Positions 9,360 through 19,099 of a stretch of 64,000 nucleotides of DNA are shown here, piece by piece (position 1 is the stretch's first letter; the number at the start of each line of letters is the position of its first letter). Position numbers and translations under genes: made by a program. This DNA comes from Streptomyces sp. NBC_01428 (GTDB taxonomy: Bacteria; Actinomycetota; Actinomycetes; Streptomycetales; Streptomycetaceae): contig NZ_CP109499.1 in assembly GCF_036231965.1 (NCBI RefSeq), forward strand, positions 8,928,001 to 8,992,000. Direction: 5' to 3'. The notes beneath the pieces were generated by a model. The model was given only the letters and a program-made list of their open reading frames with translations, had not been told where the DNA came from and made no database searches.

Positions 9360-10096
9360 GTCTGCTGAGCGAACGAGCCGCGATCGTCACGGGCGGAGCC
9401 CAGGGCATCGGGCTGTCGATCGTCGAGACATTCCTGCGCGAGGGTGCGCGCGTGGTCATCGCCGACCGGGACGCCGACGCCGGTCGTCGCGCTGCCGAAC
9501 TCCTCGACGCGGGGGACAACGTCACGGTCGTGGCCTGCGACGTCACTGACGCCGGTGACGTCCGGGCCGCGGTCCAGCGGTGCGTCTCCACGTACGGCAG
9601 CCTCGACGTCATGGTCAACAACGCGGGCATCACCCGGGACGCGACCATGCGCACAATGACCGAGGCACAGTTCGAGCAGGTGATCGACGTCCACCTCAAA
9701 GGTTGCTGGAACGGCACGCGCCTGGCCGCCGCCGTCATGCGTGAACAACGCTCCGGTGCCGTCGTGAACCTCTCCTCCATTTCCGGCAAGGTCGGCTTCG
9801 TCGGCCAGACCAACTATTCGGCGGCCAAAGCCGGCATCGTCGGCCTCACCAAGGCTGCGGCCAAGGAGATGGCACATCACGGGGTACGAGTGAACGCCAT
9901 CGCGCCAGGCCTCATCCGCTCACCGATGACCGAGGCCATGCCGGCACCCATCTGGGAAGCCAAACTGGCCGAGATCCCGATGCAACGGGTCGGCGAGGCG
10001 TCAGAGGTGGCGTCGGTGGCCCTCTTCCTCGCATCAAGCCTGGCGTCCTACGTCACGGGCACGGTCATGGAAGTGACCGGAGGCCGCCACATGTGA
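9356..10096 (+). CDS. Short-chain dehydrogenase/reductase, FabG-like
   Basis: 246-residue classical SDR. Cofactor motif TGGAQGIG (residues about 12-19), NNAGITRD, the catalytic serine in NLSSISG, and Tyr154-x3-Lys158 (YSAAK) are all present; the C-terminus ends SYVTGTVMEVTGG as in 3-oxoacyl-ACP reductases. Likely oxidises the 3-hydroxyacyl-CoA produced by the hydratase, completing a beta-oxidation-like series. ATG overlaps the cofC stop by 4 bp. It is the last gene of the operon. Confidence 0.9.
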   Translation: MSLLSERAAIVTGGAQGIGLSIVETFLREGARVVIADRDADAGRRAAELLDAGDNVTVVACDVTDAGDVRAAVQRCVSTYGSLDVMVNNAGITRDATMRTMTEAQFEQVIDVHLKGCWNGTRLAAAVMREQRSGAVVNLSSISGKVGFVGQTNYSAAKAGIVGLTKAAAKEMAHHGVRVNAIAPGLIRSPMTEAMPAPIWEAKLAEIPMQRVGEASEVASVALFLASSLASYVTGTVMEVTGGRHM

Positions 10097-10558
10097 TCAC
10101 CGGCAACACGCCGCCTCCGCCCATCCCGGGTCCCAGAACCGAGTGCTGGCGCACCGCACGACCGTCCAGATCGAGGCGCGACGGCTTCTTCTACCAACCA
10201 CTGACCCCGCTTGCCCCTTGACCAAAGTCATAGGGACACCCCCGGCCCTCTTGATCTGGCCCCTGCTCCGCCGTGCTCCCGACGGCGGTAGCGACTGCTA
10301 TCACCGCGCGCGGACCAATTTCCGACATCGCTAGAGCACCTACACACTCGTCAGTCGATGCGGAACCACTCACAACACCACCACCGCGTAATCCAGTTGA
10401 TCAACGACGCCCGGGAAGATGCCTGTCAGTATTCGTTACTTCACCCCGCGTATGCGGGCTCGCCCACTCGCCCGCATGCGCTGGACCGCGGTCATACCTA
10501 GGGTGGAATCCGTGTAATCCCCCGAACAAGTTGTTCGAGGGTGAGGAGGCGGACAACG
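10097..10558. other. Intergenic stretch, 462 bp
   Basis: No convincing gene on either strand; the short frames have no family features. Probably holds the 3' end of the F420 operon transcript and the promoter of the DJ-1/PfpI gene. GAGGAGG at its right end is that gene's ribosome binding site. Confidence 0.5.
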
Positions 10559-11254
10559 ATGGCAAAGGTACTTTTCATCGTCAGCGGCGCGACCTACTGG
10601 GTCCTGAAGGACGGAACCCGATACGCGACCGGCTACTGGGCTGAAGAATTCGCGATGCCCTACAAAGCGATCACGGAAGCCGGCCACGAGGTCGTGGTCG
10701 CGACACCTGGCGGCGTAACCCCGAACGTCGACATGATGAGCCTGCGGCCCTCCATGGCAGGAGGTGAGGACGGCGCACTCGAACTCGAAGAAATCATTCG
10801 CTCCGCCGAGGTGATGCGCCGGCCACTGAAACTCTCAGACGTCCGGCTCGAGGACTACGACGCGGTCTACCTGCCCGGTGGGCACGGCCCGATGTCAGAC
10901 TTGGCTTACGACGCCGACGCCGGCCGGCTACTGACGGCGCAACTCGCCTCGGGCAACCCGCTGGCGATTGTCTGTCACGCCCCCGCGTCCCTCCTGGCCA
11001 CCCGGATCCACGGGGTGTCCCCCTTCAAGGGCTACCGGGTCACCGGGTTCACCAACGAAGAGGAAGAAGGCGTCGGTCTCGCCTCCAGGGCTCCCTGGCT
11101 GCTGGAGGACGACCTGAAGGAAAAGGTGGGCGTCGACTACAGCCGCGGCCCCATCTGGGAGCCATACATGGTCGAGGACCGCAACCTCGTCACCGGACAG
11201 AACCCCCACTCCGCGGCCGTCTTGGCAGACAGGCTCCTCGAGATCCTCAAGTAG
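10559..11254 (+). CDS. DJ-1/PfpI family protein (type 1 glutamine amidotransferase-like)
   Basis: 231 residues with a flavodoxin-like class I amidotransferase fold. Nucleophile elbow AIVCHAPASLLA contains the conserved Cys-His, and YLPGGHGPMSDL is the family's glycine-rich loop. Closest in layout to Hsp31-like chaperone/glyoxalase III proteins. ATG 10559 chosen for the strong GAGGAGG upstream. Appears to be monocistronic; likely stress or carbonyl-damage protection. Confidence 0.88.
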   Translation: MAKVLFIVSGATYWVLKDGTRYATGYWAEEFAMPYKAITEAGHEVVVATPGGVTPNVDMMSLRPSMAGGEDGALELEEIIRSAEVMRRPLKLSDVRLEDYDAVYLPGGHGPMSDLAYDADAGRLLTAQLASGNPLAIVCHAPASLLATRIHGVSPFKGYRVTGFTNEEEEGVGLASRAPWLLEDDLKEKVGVDYSRGPIWEPYMVEDRNLVTGQNPHSAAVLADRLLEILK

Positions 11255-11536
11255 ACGCGAGGATAGACCGGTCAGAGACGACGCCACAGATCGCAGGGAC
11301 CAGCTCCACCCACCTGACGCATGCCGTCGACGACCATGAATCGGCTCGCCCAAGGAGGCCGTGGCCAGCCGTTTGGCCTGACATTGTGTCGCCCCGCGGT
11401 CCCTTCGAAGTGGTCCAGCTTTGGCGGTGTCAGTAGCTGCGACCTTGGCGGTCCTCCACCCCCGGACCGCCTGCGGCTGCTGCGCGAGTGCCGCGTTCGA
11501 TGCCCCGAGGCGATACCTGCGATCAAGGGAGCCATC

Positions 11537-12004
11537 ATGGAAGTCCCGGCCACTGCGTTGGTCGTGCAACCCGGCGAGGCGGCTGGGGCCTCACTCGCGG
11601 ACGGCGCGTTCGAACTGCTCGCTGACGGAGGGGTGATGAGCGCCAGCCGGCTGACTCTTGCCGTCGGTGCCGACGGTGCGCCTCCACACCATCACAAGCT
11701 TTCTCACGAGGCGTTCTACGTGTTGGGCGGCACGATGGTCTTCCGCCTCGGTGAGAGCCTGATCACGGTGACAAAGGGCGGCCTTGTCATCATCCCGCCG
11801 GGCCTGGCGCACGCCTTCGGGGCGGCGGAGGGCGAGGTGGCGGACGTGGTTGTCGTGCTCAGCCCCGGCATCGAGCGGTTCGGCTACTTCGAGCAACTGG
11901 CCGCCATCAGCCGAGGCGAAGCCGAATTCGATTCGCTCGTGCCTGAACAAGACCGCTACGACGTCCACTTCGAAGACATACCCGACTGGCGGATAGCCCT
12001 CTGA
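11537..12004 (+). CDS. Cupin domain protein
   Basis: 155 residues forming one double-stranded beta-helix. Cupin motif 1 is PPHHHKLSHEAFYVLGG (His-x-His and Glu as metal ligands); motif 2 is IIPPGLAHAFG with the last metal His. The C-terminal EFDSLVPEQDRYDVHF tail resembles quercetinase-like/regulatory cupins in Streptomyces. ATG 11537 follows AAGGGAG. Metal identity and substrate cannot be read. Confidence 0.82.
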   Translation: MEVPATALVVQPGEAAGASLADGAFELLADGGVMSASRLTLAVGADGAPPHHHKLSHEAFYVLGGTMVFRLGESLITVTKGGLVIIPPGLAHAFGAAEGEVADVVVVLSPGIERFGYFEQLAAISRGEAEFDSLVPEQDRYDVHFEDIPDWRIAL

Positions 12005-12239
12005 GGGCACGTAGCGGCTAACCGTTTCTGCAGCGCTGACCCAGTTGCGAAGTCGACAGACACCGCCCGCGACATGACGCAAGTCTCCCAGGCGGCCGCC
12101 GCGGCTTCGGAACAACCGACCGGTTCTGCCGGCGCTAACCACAGCGGCGATCCTGCATCTCGGCGGGCGACGTCAACGGCGACGGTTACGCCCGGCGGTC
12201 CGGCACGTGATGCGTGGAGCGCCAGATCGCCGCACTACT

Positions 12240-12640
12240 CAGGCTCCCACCACGGGACGGCCACGCACCCCGCCGCGCAGCGCGAAGGATGCCCCGAGAT
12301 ACCAGCGAGCGGACGGGTGAGTTCCGGCGCCGAGCACCGGAGGGAGAGGAGACATGACGCCTGATGTTGTCGGCGCCGTGCCCGGTGGGCCGAAATGGTC
12401 GTAGTTCTCAGGGCTTCCGGCAACGCCGCTGCTCGCCTGGGTGAGGCGGGTGGTGAGGGACGGGCGGGCGGAAGCGCCGTACCAGACGCTGACGCGGCCC
12501 TGCTGCTTGGAGTAGATGGAGGTGCCGACGGCGATGTCGCCGTAGCCGTCTTGTCGAAGTCGGCGATGACCCCGTCGCCTCCGCGCTCGCCGCTGCCTTC
12601 GCCGGACCGGGACTCGATGTGGCAGCCGCCGCATGGAACC
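12240..12640 (-). pseudogene. Decayed FG-GAP (integrin alpha-type) repeat protein
   Basis: The minus strand encodes broken FG-GAP repeats in more than one frame: GDGVIADFDK in one frame and then DGYGDIAVGTSIYSKQQGR in another, followed by VSVWYGASARPSL, as in Streptomyces secreted FG-GAP proteins. A further NGDGYA-like scrap is readable on the plus strand near 12165-12190. No open frame spans it, so it is a gene remnant. Confidence 0.6.
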
Positions 12641-12689
12641 TTTTGGTCGCCCTTCGCCTCGCGCGGCGCCAACTATCGCACCGGACCAC

Positions 12690-13310
12690 TGACGCCCCAA
12701 CGGAGGCCGTGGGCCGGCCGGACGTCGCTGACGAACTGGTTGGTCGGCTGAACGGGTTGGAGACGCGGTACCGGTCGATGCGCCGACAGCTCGCCGGTGG
12801 GCACCTCGCCCGTCAGGAGGTCGGCGTCGCCGAGACCGACCGCACCACGGTGCTCCGCGCGGTCGAGGTCGTCCGCAATCATTCCCGGTCTGCTGCAGAG
12901 CGCCGACTACGCCCGGCACGTGTTCACCGCGAACAGCGAGTTCCGGCGGATCCCCGACGCGGGCCTTGAGGACTCGGTGCGGGCCCGGCTCCGCCGCCCG
13001 CCCTGTACGAGCCGAGCCGCTCGTTTCGGAAACTGATCTGGGAGGGCGCTCTCTACGCGCTCACCTGCCCGTGGGGGGTGATGGCCGCCCAACTCGACCG
13101 GTTCGTCTCAGTGATCGGCATCGACGCCGTAGGCTCGGCATCATCTCCTTCTCCGCCCAGCTGCGTCGCAGCCCGGTAACGGCTTCTGGATCTGCGACCG
13201 GCGCCTGTTCATCGTCGAGACGCTGTCCACGGAGATGTGGCTGGACGACGAGGAGGACCTCGCCCTGTCTGAGCGGGCGGGGACTGGCGCGCTGCTCCGG
13301 TAACGGGCGG
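12690..13310 (+). pseudogene. Frameshifted XRE-family regulator with DUF5753 domain
   Basis: Pieces of a typical Streptomyces XRE/DUF5753 regulator are read in successive frames: LVGRLNGLETRYRSMRRQ, then GLLQSADYARHVFTANSEF, then the YEPSRSFRKLIWEGAL-like segment, and IVETLSTEMWLDD before the end. At least three frame changes are required and the N-terminal helix-turn-helix is missing. These proteins usually pair with a small DUF397 protein; none is seen here. Confidence 0.65.
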
Positions 13311-13395
13311 CTCTCTCGCCTCAACGGTCGGCGAATGAGGACCGGTATGGCAGGTCAGATGCTGAGCTGGGTCACCAGCTGTCGGGAAGGTACGG

Positions 13396-14181
13396 ATGGT
13401 TGAGACTGGGAACATGGACGGTCTGCGGGAGCGCGGGTTCGTCCGCTACGGCGCCGAACGCCTCGGAATCCGGGCCGGCTCCGCCGAGGATGACCTGGCC
13501 CGGATCCGGAAGGTCTTCGCGGCTCTGCCGCCCGACCCGTACGCCCCGGGAACGCATCGGTTCCGCCGCTACTCCCATGCCGTGTACCTGCCGTGGAAGG
13601 ACGAACTGTCCTGGATTCCCGGAACCCCCGACCCCGTTCACGGCACGGTCACCGACTTCTTCCAGGGCGAGGAGGACCCTGAGTACCCGCGGACCCGGCG
13701 GGTGCTCCCCGACATCCCCGAGGAGCTGCGTGACAACGCCCTGCTGCTGCGGCTCCTGCGCTGGGACATCGAGCAGGTCCTGGCGCTGAGGAATCTGGGA
13801 AGCCGCCCGCTGTGGGCCGGTGTCCACCTGATCAGGCTCGGCGTCGACGGTCCCAGCCAGAACGCCGTGTCCACCCCCGACTGCTTGCACCAGGACGGGG
13901 GTTCGGCCGGCACGTTCACCTTCGCCCACTTGATCAGCCGTACCAACGCCACCGGTGGCCAGAACGTCATCGCCACCCCCGGCAGCGCAGGCCTGCAGCC
14001 CGACGACCCGTGGGCGGACATCCACGCCGAGTTCACCCTCACCGACCCACTGGACGGCTACGCCGTCCACGACCACAGGGTCAGCCATTACGTCGGCCCT
14101 GTCCAGGTGGGCTCCGGGCCCGGACCGGGGGAACGGTCCATCCTCATCGTCGGCCTCGCCCCGTACGTCCCCCAACTCTGA
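13396..14181 (+). CDS. 2OG-Fe(II) dioxygenase family protein
   Basis: 261 residues resembling the PF10014 group, which includes bacterial amino-acid hydroxylases such as isoleucine dioxygenase. The iron site is readable: HxD at His165-Gln-Asp167 (LHQDGG) and a distal histidine in the HDHRVSH cluster (His225-231), followed by a GERSILI segment with the 2-oxoglutarate-binding Arg. GGAAGG is placed correctly before the ATG. The neighbours do not tell the substrate, but amino-acid hydroxylation is the best guess. Confidence 0.78.
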   Translation: MVETGNMDGLRERGFVRYGAERLGIRAGSAEDDLARIRKVFAALPPDPYAPGTHRFRRYSHAVYLPWKDELSWIPGTPDPVHGTVTDFFQGEEDPEYPRTRRVLPDIPEELRDNALLLRLLRWDIEQVLALRNLGSRPLWAGVHLIRLGVDGPSQNAVSTPDCLHQDGGSAGTFTFAHLISRTNATGGQNVIATPGSAGLQPDDPWADIHAEFTLTDPLDGYAVHDHRVSHYVGPVQVGSGPGPGERSILIVGLAPYVPQL

Positions 14182-14212
14182 CGCCGGCACCGCCCGAGCC
14201 CGGTGGGGGTGG

Positions 14213-14395
14213 TCAACGGGCGCTGCCGAGGTTGCGGTCGGCGTCGGTTCCCTTGAGTATCAAGGTGGTCTCCGCGATGCGCTGGAAGCGGCCGTCGGGA
14301 GCTATGGCGGCGAACACGTAGACCTCCATGCTCGTGGTGAGGCCGGCATGTGCGTACCCGAACAGCTCGAACCTGCCATCACAAGTCCGCCACAA
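14213..14395 (-). pseudogene. Truncated small protein fragment, possibly NTF2/SnoaL-like
   Basis: A 60-residue frame with a coherent beta-rich sequence (MEVYVFAAIAPDGRFQRIAET) resembling the C-terminal half of a SnoaL-like domain. It lacks an N-terminal half and overlaps the promoter side of the divergent lipoprotein gene. Read as a remnant; coding status is uncertain. Confidence 0.3.
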
Positions 14396-14433
14396 CAGCT
14401 CGATTCGGGCACCCGATGCGCCATGATCGCGCG

Positions 14434-14943
14434 ATGCACAGAATCCTCACAACGAGTGTGCTCGCCGTGCTGCTCGTCACCGCGCTTACCGCCTGCAGCA
14501 ACGACGGCGATGGCAACTCTGTTGGCGAATCCGACACCTCAAACGTGAAGCCTCTTGACGCGACTCGAGCGTTCACTGAGGTGGCCAACAAGGTTGCATC
14601 GGCGAAGCTCTCCGGCACGGTCACGGCAGAGAACGATCCCAATGAACTACTAGGCCGCCCCCATCAGTACACGTCGAAGGTGACCTTCTCGGACAGTCGA
14701 ATCTCCGCAGACGATCTGACCGGCACCGACAAGGGCGACGTGAGCCGCGGTGGCGCCATTGAGTCCTTCGCCACGGCCGCCGACGCCGAGGCTCGAGCCA
14801 AGTACATCCAGAGCGTCACGAAGTCGATGTCAGCCCTCGCCGAGTACGACTATGCCCATGGCACGGTGGTCGTACGCGTGTCCCACTACCTGACACCCAA
14901 GCAGGCCGCGGCTTACAAAACGGCAACTAACGGACTGAGCTGA
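14434..14943 (+). CDS. Small secreted lipoprotein, unknown function
   Basis: 169 residues with a clear lipoprotein signal: MHR, a hydrophobic stretch LTTSVLAVLLVTAL, then the lipobox LTAC with the cysteine at about residue 22. The mature part is polar and shows no family I recognise. ATG 14434 is chosen because it gives a well-formed signal peptide; the frame is open further upstream. Confidence 0.72.
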   Translation: MHRILTTSVLAVLLVTALTACSNDGDGNSVGESDTSNVKPLDATRAFTEVANKVASAKLSGTVTAENDPNELLGRPHQYTSKVTFSDSRISADDLTGTDKGDVSRGGAIESFATAADAEARAKYIQSVTKSMSALAEYDYAHGTVVVRVSHYLTPKQAAAYKTATNGLS

Positions 14944-15229
14944 CCGACTTCGAGGATCTGCGAGCTGGCAGCCGAGTCCGAGATTTCGACGAACCGGGAT
15001 CAGAGATTTCACAGGGGCGTTTAGGCACCGCACTGGCCCCGCTTCTGGTCGCTGAGGGAGTCGGCCAACGGCACGCTGGGAGGGGGACCAGCGTGCCGAT
15101 TGTCGTGCACCGGCCGTCTATATCGGGCGGCCGGCGGGTGAGCGTGCACCGGCACGGCCGAGTCCGCTGGAGACGGGTACCGCCTCGACTGAGAGGATTA
15201 GGGCATTGCGTGATGGAGGCATGGTGGCC

Positions 15230-15970
15230 ATGGACGTGGTCCAGAACAAGGCCCCGGCAATCGGCCTGTCCAAGATGGAGGCACAGGCCCCGGATCTGGT
15301 GAGCCTCTACAAGGCGGCCGGGTCCAGCGTTTGCGCGCACGGTCTCGAGGGGGTGCGCGCGGCCGTGTATCTCGTCCTGGACCGCTCAGGCTCGATGCGG
15401 CCCTACTACAAGGACGGCACCATGCAGCATCTCGGTGAACAGGTCCTTTCCTTGTCCGCGCACCTCGATGACGACGGCACGGTACCGGTGGTGTTCTTCT
15501 CTACCGACGTCGATGGATCCACCGACCTCAAGCTTGGGGGCCACCGTGGCCGCATCAACAAACTGCACGAGAACCTCGGCCACATGGGCCGGACGAACTA
15601 TCACTGGGCCATGGACGAGGTCATCGACCACTACCTGGCCTCCGGCAGTGACGCCCCAGCCCTGGTGATCTTCCAGACTGACGGCGGACCCACCAGCAAG
15701 TCCGCCGCTGAACGCTACCTGTGCAAAGCTGCGCGTCTGCCGCTGTTCTGGCAGTTCATTGGGTTCGGTGACCCCGACGACAACGAGTTCGCGTTTCTCC
15801 GCCGGCTCGACGACCTGGCCGTACCCAGACATCGCATCGTCGACAACGCAGGCTTCTTCCATGCTGGCCGTGATCCGCGCACCGTACGCGACGATCTCCT
15901 CTACGACCGGCTGCTGCAGGAGTTTCCCAGCTGGCTCTCGTCGGCTCGGACCGCTCAGATCTTGCGGTGA
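15230..15970 (+). CDS. VWA domain protein, TerF-like
   Basis: 246-residue cytoplasmic von Willebrand A protein of the tellurium-resistance (Ter) stress system. The MIDAS motif DRSGSM follows an N-terminal strand VYLVLDRSG, with the later threonine in GRTNYHWAMDEV and an aspartate in IFQTDGGPTSKS. The strongly conserved FWQFIGFGDP and NAGFFHAG motifs are typical of TerF/TerY-type VWA proteins. GGAGG at 15215 fits the ATG at 15230. The exonuclease-TerD fusion follows. Confidence 0.88.
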   Translation: MDVVQNKAPAIGLSKMEAQAPDLVSLYKAAGSSVCAHGLEGVRAAVYLVLDRSGSMRPYYKDGTMQHLGEQVLSLSAHLDDDGTVPVVFFSTDVDGSTDLKLGGHRGRINKLHENLGHMGRTNYHWAMDEVIDHYLASGSDAPALVIFQTDGGPTSKSAAERYLCKAARLPLFWQFIGFGDPDDNEFAFLRRLDDLAVPRHRIVDNAGFFHAGRDPRTVRDDLLYDRLLQEFPSWLSSARTAQILR

Positions 15971-16217
15971 GGCCTGAACCGGCATCGCATCGAACTGGAG
16001 ACTGATCTCACCGGAGATGTCGCGAGCTGTGCATGTCCTGCCGCCCCACTCCTCGGGGTCAGCTCGGGTCGCCCTATGCGGCCGCCGTGTTCCGTGGCAT
16101 GTTCTGCTCTCCGGGCGTCGGGAGCCCCGGTGTGAACGTCACCGGCTGAGGCCCCTCGGATGATGCCGAGGTCGCAGGATTTTGAGCGGTGGGGCGGGAC
16201 AGGGGATCCTGGCCGGC

Positions 16218-18014
16218 ATGAATGGGGTGACGGTTTCCGATGACGTGTTCAACGCCGTGTCCGGATCTGCGGGGTGGGCGGTTGTGGACGTGGAGACTTC
16301 GGGTCTGAGGCCGTACGAGCACCGGGTCTTGTCGGTGGCGGTGCTGACACTGGACACGGCGGGGGAGCTGGTGGAGGAGTTCTCCACGCTGCTGGATCCG
16401 GGCTGTGATCCCGGCCCGGTGCACATCCACGGCCTCACGAGGGAGCGGCTGCGAGGCGCGCCGGTGTTCGAGGAGGTCGCCGAGCACATGGGGACACTGC
16501 TGCACGGCCGGGTCATGGTGGCGCACAACGCCCAGTTCGACTACGAGTTCCTCGCGCGCGAGTTCGCCCTGGCCCGTTCGTGGCTGCCGGTCTCGCAGCG
16601 GATGTGCACGCTCGCGCTGAACCGGCGGATCGCGCCGCCGACTGTCGATCTGAAGCTGGCCTCGCTGGCCGCCCACTACAGAGTGCCACAGCAGCGGGCG
16701 CACGACGCCCTGGACGACGCCCGGGTACTCGCCGGCATTCTGCGCGGCTCCTTGTCCGCGGCGGGGGAGCTGGGCCTTGTACTGCCCGTGGTGGCGTGCC
16801 CGCCCAAGCAGGGGTCGGGGTATCCGCCCCGAGTGCCGAAGACGCCCTGCGCGCACCGTAACCCCGGTCGGCTCGCGCCTGGAGCCCCGCTGGTGCAGGG
16901 CATGAAGGTCGCCTTCACCGGTGACACCTGCACCGCACGCGAAGAGCTCGTCGCGCGCTCCGTCGCGGCAGGACTGAACGTGATGGGTTCGGTCAGCCGT
17001 CACACCAGCGTGCTGGTCACCGACGAGATCGACTCCGACAGTGCCAAGTTCCGTGCCGCACGCAGTGCGGACGTGCCGGTGATCACCGAGGAGGTCTTCC
17101 TCGGGCTGCTCGCCGACGTGCGGCACGGTATCGTCCACGCGAACCCGGCGCCGCTGGCGTCGTCCGTCCCCGTCCAGCGGCGCACCGACCGCCAGGCCAC
17201 TGTGGCACCGCTGTCCGGACGCCGGATCCTGGTGTTGGGCGGCCCCCACGGCGACGCGTCGGCGCTGCGCACTCGCATTGCGGAGCTGGGCGGAGCCGCC
17301 GCCGTCAATCTCTCCGCCGGCGTCACGGACGTGATCCTCTTGGCCGACGGGGCCGGGGACCGCCGCATGCCCCACATCACGGCACGCGCATTGCCGGTCC
17401 ACGACGCCGACTGGCTCACCACGCTCCCTTCGCCGTCGGACCCCGCCCGAGAGGTGGAGACGACCGACCCGGCCGATGCCCGGATCCTTCCCCGCGGCGG
17501 CGTTCTCGACCTGCCGACCGCACACGACGGCGCCGGAACCTGGACGGTCACCGCAAACTGGAGCCATCAGATCACCTGCGAGATCGACGTCGTCGCCTTC
17601 GTTCTCGACGAGGACGAACAGGTCTCCTGCGACGAGGACTTCGTCTTCTACGGGGCACCCGAAAGCCCGGACTCTACCGTGCGCCTAACCACCGACGGCC
17701 CCAGTGAACAAGCCGTCACAGCGGACCTGACCTCCCTTCCCGACGCCGTCCGCAAAATCGTCATCGCCGCCGCCATCGACGGACCCGCGACGTTCGCCTA
17801 CGCCGGAGCCATAGAGGTCACCCTCGCCCAGGGAACCGGCGGCGCGCGAGCCTTGGCCCAGGCCACCTTGGACGCCGCGACCACCGAACGGACGCTGTTG
17901 CTTGCCGAGGTCTACCGGCGTGGTCCGGGGTGGCGCGTCCGCGCGGTCGGCCAGGGGTACGACCACCAACTGGCCGCCTTGGCCCGGGGCTTCGGCGTCG
18001 ACATTGCCGACTGA
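16218..18014 (+). CDS. DEDDh exonuclease - tandem BRCT - TerD fusion protein
   Basis: 598 residues with three kinds of domain. Residues about 10-190: DnaQ-type 3'-5' exonuclease with DVETSG (DxE), the HNAQFDYEFL motif and the HDALDDA motif, all catalytic residues intact. About 225-410: two BRCT-like regions, the first starting GMKVAFTGDT, the second GRRILVLGGP. About 425-598: TerD domain with acidic calcium-binding residues (FVLDEDEQV, DEDFVFYG). Such proteins link DNA processing with the Ter stress system. ATG 16218 chosen; the frame is open to 16182. Confidence 0.86.
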   Translation: MNGVTVSDDVFNAVSGSAGWAVVDVETSGLRPYEHRVLSVAVLTLDTAGELVEEFSTLLDPGCDPGPVHIHGLTRERLRGAPVFEEVAEHMGTLLHGRVMVAHNAQFDYEFLAREFALARSWLPVSQRMCTLALNRRIAPPTVDLKLASLAAHYRVPQQRAHDALDDARVLAGILRGSLSAAGELGLVLPVVACPPKQGSGYPPRVPKTPCAHRNPGRLAPGAPLVQGMKVAFTGDTCTAREELVARSVAAGLNVMGSVSRHTSVLVTDEIDSDSAKFRAARSADVPVITEEVFLGLLADVRHGIVHANPAPLASSVPVQRRTDRQATVAPLSGRRILVLGGPHGDASALRTRIAELGGAAAVNLSAGVTDVILLADGAGDRRMPHITARALPVHDADWLTTLPSPSDPAREVETTDPADARILPRGGVLDLPTAHDGAGTWTVTANWSHQITCEIDVVAFVLDEDEQVSCDEDFVFYGAPESPDSTVRLTTDGPSEQAVTADLTSLPDAVRKIVIAAAIDGPATFAYAGAIEVTLAQGTGGARALAQATLDAATTERTLLLAEVYRRGPGWRVRAVGQGYDHQLAALARGFGVDIAD

Positions 18015-18511
18015 CCCTTCACTAGACCTCCGTCGGGGAGTGCCCTGCACGGCATCGGCCAGGCGTCTCACGCGCCCCGGTCCGCCACTGCGACGGTCCA
18101 CCGCGCCTCCTCCAGCCCGCTCTGGACGGCGCCGCGGTCTGCGCCGCCCCTCCCTACGCGAATGTCGTGCGGTTTGGTGGCTCCGTTCACGAGAACGCTC
18201 TGCAAGCCTGGGTCTCGTCCGCGCCGAACTGGTACGCCCAAGGCGCACCGGCTGGTCGTGTCGGCCGAGGAGCTGCACCGCTCGATCCAGCCCCAGAGTC
18301 TCGATGCCCTTCCGCCGCGTGTGCCGAAGTCGGCATCGTCCTTTCTGGGCTTTTAGTTCACGCAGCCAGCATGCCAGACCCAATAGGCAACACGTCACGG
18401 AGAAAACGATCAAGGTGCTGTCCCACCTCGACAAACCCTCTCCGCTACACCAAGATCAGGCGCCATGGCCGAACCCCTAGAGCGGCGCCATAGCAATGCA
18501 CGGAGGAGAAC
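18015..18511. other. Intergenic stretch, ~500 bp
   Basis: No recognisable gene. Short frames on both strands lack family features. Its right end carries the GGAGGAG site of the ankyrin gene. Confidence 0.4.
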
Positions 18512-18880
18512 ATGCCGGCAATTGAGCCACCGGGGCCGGAACCCAGCTGGGAACCCTGGACACCCGCTCACCACGCGGTCGAGCACGACGATGCACAGGC
18601 CCTGGCCCGATTGCTGGCGCACGGTGCTGATCCCGACGAGGTCTCCCACAACATGACCTTGCTGACGCACGCCATTGATGCCGAGGGCGACGGATCCCTG
18701 CAGAGCGGCGAGCCACTGACCGTTCACCTCACGGCGGTGCTGCTGGCCTTCGGCGCTGCCCCGGAGCTCGCGGACCCCGACGGTCGCAGCCCCTTGGACA
18801 TGGCCGCCCACTACGGTCACGACCTGGCGGCCGATCTGGTGCGGGCCCACATCAGCAGGCGAGCCGCCGGTCCCAAATGA
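18512..18880 (+). CDS. Small ankyrin-repeat protein
   Basis: 122 residues with about three ankyrin repeats: PWTPAHHAVEHDDAQALARLLAHGADPD, a second starting MTLLTHAIDA, and a third DPDGRSPLDMAAHYGHDLAADLVRAH. Cytoplasmic, no signal peptide. GGAGGAG sits 8 bases before the ATG. Such small ankyrin proteins in Streptomyces are often immunity or accessory proteins of toxin loci, but no toxin gene is adjacent. Confidence 0.82.
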   Translation: MPAIEPPGPEPSWEPWTPAHHAVEHDDAQALARLLAHGADPDEVSHNMTLLTHAIDAEGDGSLQSGEPLTVHLTAVLLAFGAAPELADPDGRSPLDMAAHYGHDLAADLVRAHISRRAAGPK

Positions 18881-19051
18881 GGGGACAGACGATGCTCGTG
18901 AAGGCGAGGAAGTCCCCGCCGGCCCGCGACATCCGCCCCAATGTCCCCAGCATCGGCATCGACGCCATCCCTTGCCGCGTCGACGGGGAAGCCGCGTCCG
19001 TCGACCTGCCCCCCCAGCCAGCCCCGGCATCCCCTAGATTGCGGGCATCAC

Positions 19052-19099
19052 ATCTCTTGCGTGATCTCCTGCGAGATCTCTTGCGATATCTCTTGCGCG
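19052..19099. repeat. Four tandem 12-bp units, ATCTCYTGCGNN
   Basis: Units at 19052, 19064, 19076 and 19088 differ only at position 6 and the last two bases (ATCTCTTGCGTG, ATCTCCTGCGAG, ATCTCTTGCGAT, ATCTCTTGCGCG). The block lies in a gene-poor stretch (18881-19559) with no other feature I can support. Confidence 0.75.

Noticed and set aside
19052..19099. Replication origin or partition iterons
   Set aside because: Only four short units and no rep or par gene nearby.
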